The notes beneath the pieces were generated by a model that was given only the letters and a program-made list of their open reading frames with translations, ran no database searches and had not been told where the DNA came from. Positions 24,201 through 36,200 of a stretch of DNA of 64,000 nucleotides are shown here, piece after piece. Origin of the DNA: Angiostrongylus vasorum. Its lineage: Eukaryota > Nematoda > Chromadorea > Rhabditida > Metastrongylidae. Every line of letters starts with the position of its first letter. Within the stretch, counting starts at the first letter, position 1. The DNA is taken from NCBI GenBank assembly GCA_018806985.1, contig JADANN010000467.1:310001-374000 (forward strand), read 5' to 3'. Made by a program: the position numbers and the translations under genes.

Positions 24201-27200
24201 ACTCAGGAGTTGCTCGAAAAGAGAAGGAAACTGAATCTTAATTCTATTGCAAGAAATCTAAAACGGCTAGTAATAAATGCCAGCCGTAGAAGATTTATGC
24301 AGGAGGACTTACATCGGTATAGGCAAAAAAAAGTTATTGAAATCAACTCAAAAAACGATCTAGACTGAAGTGTTTTAGGGACTTCAGCGACTGCAATATT
24401 CTGGTATGCGCCCTGATGAAGGAAGATGGGACTACCACTACATTCCGCTATGATATGGACTTGACAACGGAAAAGTCCTATGTCAATCTTTTCCGCTCCA
24501 CAACCCCCCTCTCGGACCCCGTAAACCCCAATGGTGAAAAACCGCCCGGGATTCCACCCTCTGAAGCTCGAATTGCGATAGAAAGCATGAAGAGAGGCAC
24601 AGCTCCAAGACCTGATACCATCACTGGCCATTTCCTTAGACCTTGAAGGCACAAATTACACACACTGCTCGCAATCCACATGACATCTTACCTTCAGAAA
24701 GAAAATTTCACAGCAGTGGAGGACGTGGCGCACAGTCATCCTGCCCAAAAAATGGTGACCGAAGGGATCTTCGTGACAATTCTCCAATATGCTCGTTGAG
24801 TGTTCTCTACAAGCTGTTCACGAAGACTATTCTTCTGCGTATAACGAAAACCTTGGATGAGGCACAACCAGTTGAGCTAAGAGGATTCTTTATCCTAACC
24901 TTTGTCGACTACGAGAAAGTGTTTGACGGAGTCAAAACGAATGCAACTCTATTACCCCTCGTCGATAAAAGAGAGCAGCGGTCCTATATACAAACACTAA
25001 TAGAGTGTTATCAAAACTGTAGCACAAATATACAACTTTTTTCATCGACCCCTCATCATACCCACAGGAAAACCGGTTCAACAAGGCGACACCACATCTC
25101 AACGCTGTTTACTGCGGTGCTGCAGTGGATAATGAAGTCACTCGATTGGAATGAGAATGACATACGTATTTGTGGCAAATTCCTAATAAATTTTCGTTTC
25201 GCGGATGACAGTGACACCTTTTCGAGGATTAGCAGTGAAACAGAGCGATGCCCAGTGCATTCAACGAAGTGTGAAAAAAAGGATTGCACCACTACGCATA
25301 AATAGGAAGAAGATTTATCTCATGAAGAACCTATGATGCGAAAACGAAAAAAGTCGAACTGGATGGTATTCCGAGTATAGGAACCACCACGTACGTGCAC
25401 CTTGGACGTTCAGTGAACGTGGAGAACAACAAGAACGAGGAATTACAAAGAAGAAAGAGCAGCATGAGGGCTGGATGAGCAAATTAACATGGGACGCATT
25501 CGGGCCCCTCAAAGAAGCCACCACCCAACTGTATCATCTGTATCACCTGTATTCCCGTTGATCGTCGAGCGACTCGAGCGGGTGCCAGTAAATCTTCCAT
25601 TTTTCTCTGTCGCGCGCAAAAATTGCCCAGTGGGTTCTGCTCGCTCCAGGAACTCGTCGAGCATCATATTTTTCCTCTAGGCTCTTCCTAACCATTGGGT
25701 CGGTGGTCTTCCCGTAGTGCATTTAACATCCCGAGGAATCCAGTCAATAACTGCTCTTGTCCATCGGTTGTCATTCACACGCATTACATGTACGGCACAC
25801 CTTATCTTCGACTGTTTGGCGTACAGAACGGCATCCTTGATTTCTGATCGTTGATGCAAGTCGGAGCTTCGGATCGCATCCCTTAGTTGTGTGAAACGGG
25901 ATACTCCTAGCATCGTCCTTTCGACTGCGCGTTCGATAACGCTCAATGATCTTCCATCCTGCTTACGCAGCGACCAGGTTTCTGACGCATACATTAGGGC
26001 AGGAAGTACCGTTGAGTCGAAAAGTGGGCACGGAGTCGGCTGTTCCTTGTTCTGTTCACCACATCCTCGATGCTCTTGAAAGCTTTCCAAGCCGCTCGTT
26101 TCCTTCTGCTCAGCTCTGGAGCCAAGTCGTTCATGATATTGATTTATCGACCTAGATAGACGTAACTGGAGCAGTAGGAGAAATTCGTTCCGTTGAGCGT
26201 GACTTGTGAGATTTAGTCGAAGGCAAATCTTTCCACAGTCTTTATCAAAGTAGGCAAGCACTCCTTCCACATGGCTAATGTTTGATGTTATAAGAACGAT
26301 GTCATCAGCAAAGCGAAGATGGTTTATTTGCCAAATATCGATTTTTCACTCCCATGTTGTCGTTGTCCCATTCCAATGTTCGCATGACGTTCTGGAGGGT
26401 GGCGGTAAACAATTTTGGCGAGATGGTATCGCTCTGCCTAACCCCTCTTTTGACATCAATGATAATATCGTTGTAGAATGGTGACATTTTGGTTGTGAAA
26501 TTTTTGCACAGCTCACGAAGAATATTTATGTACTGAGTAGGGACTCCTTGACTATCAAGGGCTTCCATGACTGCTTCTACCTCACTTGAGTCAAAGGCCT
26601 TCTTTAAATCGATGAAAGTGAGAGAAAGAGCAGTCTTTTGCACTCTCGCGATACAACCACCCAACTAAGGAACCAAAACTCCGCTATCACCTTTTCGATC
26701 CAACAGTCCTATCAGCGGTCTCTTACGCAGCAGAAATGTGGCCTGATACTTCAACCACGTCAAGAAATCTGCGCACTATCCACAGAGTGGTTGAAGGATG
26801 CCTTCTGAAATTTAACCGGCACTCGCATTTCCCCATCTTAGAAATACAGAAGAATATACACATCAACAGGAAAACAGATAGGCCGATTACATAATAAGAA
26901 ATACATGGACGAAAAGAACAGTGAGGTGGGCTTCAGAAAAAAGCAAGCACTTCGTGTTTAACGTCAACCATTTGTATTTGAAGATCGGGACGATTTCAGG
27001 ACTATGAAACAGGCCTTGCGAATATTACCATGTTCGAAGCAAACCACCACCATAGATGACGCTAACACGAAAGAGAAACGAGTGGAACAACGTTCTAATA
27101 TGAGGAAGAACGCTGCTGAGGCGCAACCTATGTACCTAAGCCGAAATTCCTTTGCAATGTCCTAATCAGCAAGTCTCTGTGCTGTAACACATCTTGGTAA

Positions 27201-30200
27201 CTCCTCCACCAGTTATCAGACTCTGTGCCGGGCAAACAAGCTCTAACGAGAGTTCTTGGTAAATTATATGGTGTTCGATAGTTTTTCTCAGATCAAAACT
27301 GACTGGTTCCCTATCAAACAACAACTTTGGTGGGGAACTTATCAACTGAACACAAAATGTAGAAAAAAAACTGAGCAACAAGCGAAATGGTTAGGAACAA
27401 ATTGAATCAGATATGATTCGCTTCTCATGTTGATTTCATAGCTTTTGATAATCAACAAACAAAGAATTGATAGTATCGACTGTAGCATCATCTCAACTAC
27501 AAGGCAGAACCTGGAATTTAGCGTACTTACTAGGTTTTCCCTAAAGTTTTGAAATCGCAAGGGCAAAAGTGTTCTCCACAGCATGTTTTCAATTGATTTT
27601 TGATTGAGAGAAACTTATGCTCCTATGAGATTTGCTAAAATCTATGCGATACAAATGCTAATCCTGTTATAGATACGAATTCAGCAAGAACTTCTTTACT
27701 TCGTCATCAAAACGTTGTACTTCTGTATTACTCGAGTAAAAATGTTTGAGAGAGAAACTCATGGCTTAGATAGTATTTCGAAGAACAGAAATACTGCCAC
27801 ACCATGACCTGGTGGTAAATAACAGCTGTAGATACAATAAAGTGGATAAACACTGATTCTAACCAACCTTATCAAGCGTATGTCCTGGCATATATCCGAT
27901 ACTTTCCTCCCAAGCAAGAATCACATGTTTTCCCTTGGCACGCAGTTCATCGGCTTTGTTTCCCATCCACTTAAATCCAGTCAGGGTGACGTCGCTTTTG
28001 AAACCTTAATAGCAAACGATTTTCCATCTATAAAAAACGCCAACTTCTGCAATTAGTATTTCATGAAAACTGGAACTCCTAAAAGCTAAAAACTTAGGAA
28101 TCATGAAACATGAAAGGTAGAGGAAACTATGAACAAAGAGGAATAAAACCTTCGGTTTCCGCAATAGTTTTTACTATTTGTGAGGAAACAGCGCTGTTTA
28201 TGACGTAGACATTAGATTTATTCACTTCCGGATGACCTTTGTGCCAGTTTGTCCACACCCACCAAGTTAGTAGGGCGCCCATTTCGTTCCCGGTGAAAAC
28301 ATGCCACTGGCCACTGGAAAAAAAATTAAGTAGCAGTGTAGTCACTTTTTTATTTACTACCTGTTCTTTTTTTCAAGAAAGGTTATGATGTGCCACGGAT
28401 CTCGCTCATATGAGGTATCTCGAGCCAGTTACTCGCCAGGCTAGGTGGCGCATCCTCAGGTGGACGATAGGGGGGTTCACCGCGGAACAAAAGCAACCTT
28501 TGCTTCCCTGAGACGTAGCGGGATCCATGGGATGGACTCCCTGTTTCTGCTGCGCCGATTTGGCACATAATTTCTGTATATCATGCTATGTATATCTGTA
28601 TTCATGCATGCGTGTGTGGGTGCGTTCTCGCTTGTGCAGATTGCATTCTACGAGTCAATTCGGCCGAAAGCCTGCAATCAAGTGGCAAGGAAGTATATGA
28701 GAGGTGGTTAGGAGTCGCCTCCAACAAATAAGCTCCATGTCCACTCTGGGAGAGCCTGGCAAGCTACCCGTGAGTATAGCAAGCACCCACGTTCAGAGCC
28801 CAGCAAGCTATACGTGGGTACCAAAATGCTTAACACAGTAGAAAAAAAAACGGGCCCCATTCCCTTGACCCCGTAAGAGCCCCCCCCCCAATTTCGCAGC
28901 TTTGGATAGGACGAGTATGGCAAAACTGATAAAATCTCAGGGGCCAATGGAAGCTGCCTAGATTACAAAGAACTATGGTAACGAGCTGTACCTACAATGA
29001 ACGAACACTTGCATCTGAGTCTTATATAGAAGACTTGCTCATGCAAGCAAGAAGGATAAGGCACGACGTCATCGGCCTGGCCGATGACAAGACGACGCCA
29101 CCCATTCAACACCGTCTATGACACCGAAGAAGAACTGCTCCTAGGAACATGCAGCAGTAGAGGAGTCGGCGGTGTCGGCGTTCTCGTCAACACGAGTTTA
29201 TCCATGAACATCGATTCATTCGAAGACCTTACAACCCGAATCGGATGTTTACGATTAAAAAGATGTGGATCAATACCGGCCTTAACAATCTTCGTCGTTT
29301 ACGCGCCAATATCAAACTATGACGAAGAATAAGTCGAAGCGTTCTACATGGAGAGAAGTTCTACAGGGAAAACCATACATTCTTAAAGGTCAACACTGGA
29401 GATTTCAACGCCAAGACTGGACCAAGAAGAACGTCTGAAGAACGTCACATTGTGACCCACGGATTGGAATGGAACGAACAGGGTGAGCGGTGCTCTGAGT
29501 TTATCATGACAACCAAAACCATCCATGGTAACTCGCAATTCCAGAAGCCCCACCCTCAACGCTGGACGTGAGAGTCTCCCAATGGAGAGTACCATAACGA
29601 AGTAGACCACATTATAGTAAATAGAACGTTTTGCCTAACCGATGTCGCTGTTGTCCCAAAATTCTACATGCGTCTTCGTGCAAGATTCTACTTCTCGCGG
29701 AAATGAGAAAAAGCCGCTAAACTCAAAAACCGAAGTCCCAGAACCACCGTAAACTGGGACTTATTCAATCCATTAGTCGGCTGTTGGGAAGATGCCGTTG
29801 TCGATAACATCGGCGAAGAATACGATCGGCTCATTCAACATCTTCACGTTAGCCCTATCAAAGATGAGAGTTCGAAAGTCACCAAGAGACGTTTGTCTCT
29901 TGAAACACTCGAGCTAATACGCCAGCGTGGAATCGCACGAGCTGCAGGCAACCGCGAACTAACGTCTGAACTTGCAAAACAGTGCAGACAGGCGATAAAG
30001 GAAAATCTTAAAGAGAGTAGAGCAGCAGTAATGGTCGAGGGTGCAAAGGATAGTAAAAGCATTCGCAAAGCCCACCGAAGCTTCGCCAATTACAAAAGCA
30101 AGATGATTGTACTCCAACGCCCAGACGGAACAGTTACAGCGTCCAGAAAGGCAATGGAGAAAATCATTCACGAATACTACTCAGATCTCTTCGATAGCAA

Positions 30201-33200
30201 CGTCCACCTTCTGTCATATGAAATAAATTAGGATGGATATATTGTACCACCGGTTCTTCCTTCCGAAATCCGACATGCCATTTCGTCGGTGAAAAGTCGA
30301 ACAGCACCAGGTCCGGACATGACAAGATCAGAACACCTGAAGAACCTTCCGCCAGTCTTCGCAAACACACTGGCTCGGCTCTTCACACGTTAGTTGTCTG
30401 AATGGAAGGTCCCTACTCAGTGGAAGACCAGCAAGACCGTGTTGTTGTTCAACAAGGGTGACCTACAGTATATCGGCAACTATCGCACAGTCTGCTTGCT
30501 GTCTGTCGTCTACAAACTTTTTACTCGAGTCATCCTTAACAGGATTGACAGAACACTGAACGAAGGACAGTCATATGAGCAAGCAGGGTTTCGAAAAGGA
30601 TTTAGTACGATGGACCACATCCACACGATAACAATGCTCATTGAAGTATCGCGAGAGTACAAAAGACTGCTCTGTCTAACTTTCATCGACCTACACAAGG
30701 CCTTTGATTCAATTGAGATAAAAGCAGTCATGGAAGCCTTTGATAATCAGTTGTTCGCTACACAGTTTATAAAGATTCTTGGTGAGCTGTACAAAAATTT
30801 CACAACCAAGATGTCACCATTCTACAACGATATTATCATTGATGTCAAAGAGGGGTTAGGCAAGAGCGATCCCATCTCGCCAAAAATTATTTACCGCCAC
30901 CCTCCAGAACGTCATGCGAACATTGGAACGGGACAACGACAACAGGGAGTGAAAATCGATATTTGGCAAATAACCCATCTTCGCTTTGCTGATGACATCG
31001 TTCTTATAACATCAAACATTAGCCATGTGGAAGGAGTGCTTGCCTACTTTGATAAAGACTGTGGAAAGATTTGTCTTCGACTAAATCTCACAATTCACGC
31101 TCAACGGAACGAATTTCTCCTACTGCTCCAGTTACGTCTATCTAGGTCGATAAATCAATATCATGAAACGACTTGGCTCCAGAGCTGAGCAGAAGGAAAC
31201 GAGCGGCTTGGGGTGCTTTCAAGAGCATCGAGGATGTAGTGAAGAGAACAAAGAACACCCAACTCCGTGCCCACCTTTTCGACTCAACGGTACTTCCTGC
31301 CTTAACGTATGTGTCAGAAACCCGGTCGCTGCATAAGCAGGATGAATGATCACTCAGCGTTATCGAACGCGCACAGAACGGTGGTTGGTCCTGATTTTGG
31401 TTTACTCTTACCTGGGTTTCCTGACGGAAGTGTCGGACTCCTCAGCTTGGGAAATCCTGCTGAGACAGAGGATAAATCCCCGGTGTACACCATAGCCCGA
31501 CACCAAGGAACACCTCGCAGCCACAATGAGGCGCTAAACCACTGGGAAGGAGATTGAGATATTTTGGTTAAAACTGAAAGCCACAACTACCACGTTTGCT
31601 CAAAGTTTAGACAATTATTTTATGGCACGTGCATATTGAAATCAACACATATAGTCACGAATCTGTTAAGTCCGTATAAGAAATTAATTTGGATTTACTG
31701 TTACGTGGAAAAAATTAAATGAGAAATAATAACAAACGTAGGTTGTTTCTCAGCCAGCTGAATTCTGTCAGCATCAGGATCGTTCGCAAGGATTACAGTA
31801 GATGCGTGAGCATCCGCCGTTTTGAACGAAAGTGTTAGCACCTTATGCCCTTCTTCAGGATTGGGAAAAGGAACTGTTGGGAATTCGGGATCCGGCTGTT
31901 CTTGTTCCTTGAATATTATCACATTAGTTTAGGCAACATAGACAAAACATAACTCTAAGCGAATTAACGAAGCATGAACAAAGATAAATTAAAAAATACT
32001 ATGATCGACATACTTTCACCGAAATGAAGTGATCTTCAGGAAAACCAAACTGCTTGAACATACGCTTGGCATACAAGTACCCCACACCATGGAAAGCAGA
32101 ATAGGTAATTTTTAACGGTGTTGTCTCGTTAATTTTTTCTGGAATAAATCAAGGAGATCGTATATTTTAAAAGAAATTCCAACATGAACTCCACTAAACA
32201 TTTCAGTGGATGGAAAGGCCAGCATATGGCCACTAGGTTTCAAAATTCTTTTTAAAAACCTTTTTTTAAATCTAGCTTAATACAAGAAAGAACAATATGT
32301 GAGAAAAACCTGTGATAAATGAGAGACTTCTCAGTTTCAAAATAGGGATCAATGGTGGTGTCAGCAGATTTTAACAGAGGATTTGAAGTAAGTTCATTAA
32401 TGTCCCAATATTCATCTCTAGGTTTCGCCTCAGATTCAGCTATCCGAATAATTTCTGTGTCGTGTGGACCAATAATCTAGAAAAAAAAGAAGATAAAATG
32501 AATGCTCAAACGGTATTTTCTCAAAGAAGGTCATACTTGAAGAAATGAAAGAAAATGGACTTCAAACGCTAACCTGAGCCCCATTACTCCAGTAGGCCTT
32601 ATAGCCGTTATCTTCTTTGGGATTGTGAGAAGCCGTTATAATTAAGCCAGCATCACATTTCAGCGCAATTGTTGCAAAAGACTAAACAATGTGTTGCACC
32701 GAAAAAAACCTATTGCTTTTATTAATATTACTTTATAACAAATTAAATCAACATTATACTACCTTGAAAAAATTAATGACACAAACAAGAGTACCAACAA
32801 AAGAAAGCTTTTTTTACTGATGGCATGTGAGCAAAGACTTACGACATTAGGAGTCGGACACACTTCACTGAAGATATAGACGGGAATACCGTTACGAATG
32901 AAGACATTAGAGGCCAGATGAGCAAAGCTGAAGACAATGATGATATTTCCAGACTACTTTTTGAGAAACCGGAAACACGAGTATTAAAGAAAACAAAAAT
33001 GTGGAAGGAAAACTGAAATAGAAACGATCCTGTCTTTTCTTTTCTGTTTTTTCTCTTTTACGTTTCAATTAATGGATAACGCACTGACTTTGACAACGTG
33101 TCGGGCAATCCAAAAAGCTCAGCAAAAAGTTTTTCGATAAGCTTTTCGCTTCAACTTTTCGGAAACCACAACAACTGCAGCCATTCTTGGATGCTTCATT

Positions 33201-36200
33201 AGTAAAAGAAGGAATAGCTTGTGCCAGTATGTTTAGGAATTAAGAAATGAAAAGAGAAAAGGAATAAAAAAGATCTAATTAGTAGACGAAAAGCAATAGA
33301 AACCTGTGAAGCAGCACATAAGTAAAGCAGTAGCATATAGTGTAAATGAAGGAAAGAAAAGAAATAAGCCAGAGTCAAGTAACTGAATACAAAACAAGAT
33401 AACTCAGTGATAAATAACAGCAAGTCATAGAAGACGCTCTGACCAATTTCGCGGTAGAGCATTTATTAGAAATAACTGTAAAAATTCAACATGAGAAATC
33501 AAAACATTCAATAATCGCTCTTCGAATTTCTTCAACGTAAAATCTATTACAGATCATACATGATAGTTTTTTCCCTCCGACTACGAAGATGTCTGTGTGC
33601 GTACAATCTGTGGACTCCTTCGGGTATTTCTGTGATACTATGTTTATACTAAACATTTCCATTCCTTTTTTTTCAATTTTTTAAAGTATTATTTTTCCAC
33701 TAAGCAGTGCTTTAGTTCCCAAAAGAACTGAGGATACATAAGCCTTAAGGAGTTAGCAAGCGAGTTACAAACCTTTAACTCAACCTATTCTATTTTTTCT
33801 TCTTGTAGTCGTGCAACATTAAGCGGGTGTTCATTGTCGCGTTTTTTGTTCAGTAATTGGCCTCATAAGCGCGACCAGTGCTGGTAGTATTCGCTCAAAT
33901 TTTTTGTGCTTTTTCCTCAACGTAATCGAATTATAAACTTCCCATACGAGTTTTTGCCCTTCTGATGAAACGGAAAAACAAATTATCCTTTTTGACGAAC
34001 ACCAGTCAGTTGATTTATGAAATTTCAGGAAGTAATCCTAGTCATTACACGGACACCCCCAAACTACTCAGGCGGTGATTCGACGGGTTCACTCCCAGAT
34101 CGGAATGACACCAGAACCCTCGGGACAATCTGACTCTCGTAAATCCACGAGCGAATGCTCTACCAGGACTATCACAGGACTTCAGCGAGGACCGATCCGG
34201 CCAACACTCAACAATCGTGATCAACATTAAAGCCTCAAGCATCAACCGAAGCAACGAAGTAGAAAGTTTGAAGATCTGGGTGGTCGGTGCGAGGAACTAT
34301 GTCATGCCTGGTCACGCATTAATAATAAAAAAGGTTTTTAGCCGTAATCAATTGAATAGTTCCATAGATAATATTTTTTACAAGGCAGAGAATAGTATCC
34401 ACCTTTTCATATCACCACACATTCTTTTTTCTACTCATATATTGCTTTTTGCAAACTGTTGCTGTTTAATACATCACAAAATTACCTATACCACTTCGAC
34501 CGTCTAAGGTATTACTAATGACTGGTGACCAGAGAGAGACCTTTGGTCACTTTTCACCTCTAGTGACCTATATCCGCCAGATCCACTCATGAGGACTTAC
34601 TAAATAGATCTCATCACATTTTATTATGGAGCCACCTTTTTCGCCATACGAGGTTCATCCCCGCCTACTCTGCAACGGGATATAACGAATAGCGTTATGT
34701 TGTGAGTCCGTTTCTTCACGTCTTGCCATACATGCATTTAGACCTCTATGTTTTTATTTGCGCCGTAATTGCACGATACTGTTTTTTGCTCCTAATCTCA
34801 CATGATAAATTCAACGCCTTCTTATGACCATGCAAAGTCGCTAAAGCTCTATCATCAAACATTGATAACTATGGTCTTAAACAATGGAAGCGGCATAGGT
34901 GATGCATACAGAATAGTACGAATAAAAAAGATAATAAAGGACAAAGCGGTCGGCGTTGACCACTCCCGAAGAGATGCGCCATGGATTCGGCTTCATTGAG
35001 CATCATTAGAGGTGACTGAATGCATACCTGGTCTATACAATGAATTGCGGTGGCCTACCGATGTGTCAAGCCAGTGTTGCTATCCTCGTAACGAGTTTGG
35101 TGGCGATTTTTCCGAACCCAGAAAAATGGAAAGCTTGGTGAACCCAAGGCGCAGAATCAAACCAGCGACCTCGCGAGTATCCCAGGGAACCCTCTATCTA
35201 TTGCACCAGACGCCCCTCTATATTAAGAATAGTGCAATAAAACTTTGATAGCAGATAAAGGAAGAGTATTTTGAACGAGGTTGAGAATAATCACTGTATA
35301 CATAATGATCTCATAGAATACATTCTATAGTTCTATAGAATTTACTTCTCACCACATGTTCCAATTTAAGCGAGGAAGCAATTGCTAGCGCAATCTAGGC
35401 AGTGAAAAGGTAATGTTGAAACATCTCGCTACGTGTGCATCGACGAGAGTATATGGTGTTCAACTATCGAGCGTTTCCGACCAGTTTTACACTTTCAAAA
35501 CACCTCGATCCATAAACAGCAGTCCGTTTCGAAAAACCAGACTGATATTACTTTACTTGACTCTATTCGCCATATTTTTTACCACTATGTGATACGGCCT
35601 CAAAGCACTTTCGAAAAATGATCAAGACGTATACCGTTTGCTGTTGTGTCGTCCATCGTAACCAATTGCCACTCCGTTTAACTTCTGGCCTGCACGTTCG
35701 GCCAATATATGTGTGGCGAAGCCATGCGTAATCCGGATGATCGTAAGATCGTTCAAACAAGCGAATCCGGCATCCATCCGAGCACGAATTCCTTAAAAAA
35801 TCCTTAGAACCAACAGCTGTGTTGCATGTTTTTCCAGTTAAAAACAAAGTAGGGAATTCAGAACGTAGGAGTTCATGTTTGTACAGCATACGTGGTATGT
35901 CAAGAAGTTATAATTCTTGTAGCACTGGTACCATTGGTAGGTTCTTGATTTGATAGATCTTAATTAAAAAATCTATCTATTTTCCTAATGTTTCTTGGTT
36001 CTTATTTTTTGGCAATTAGAACACTTTTTTCTCGGAAGTCACATGACGGTCGGTTTGAGACACATTGCTTTGCCATTCGCTATGTGCCAACTAACACAAC
36101 ACTAACTGCTGCGGGATAGATTATCCGTTGAAAAACAAATTATTGTCAACTCGTAATTACCAGCAACAACCGTCCTGTATAAAAAAAGCGCTGCTTAGTG

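Noticed and set aside
30394..31188. Long 264-aa frame as an independent gene
   Set aside because: It is the RT domain of a broken RTE element, with upstream endonuclease in other frames and a lost 3' end.
35563..35889. 108-aa minus-strand frame as a gene
   Set aside because: Wrong-frame reading of PGM2 exon 2; the true frame gives [15 protein letters not shown] and [13 protein letters not shown].
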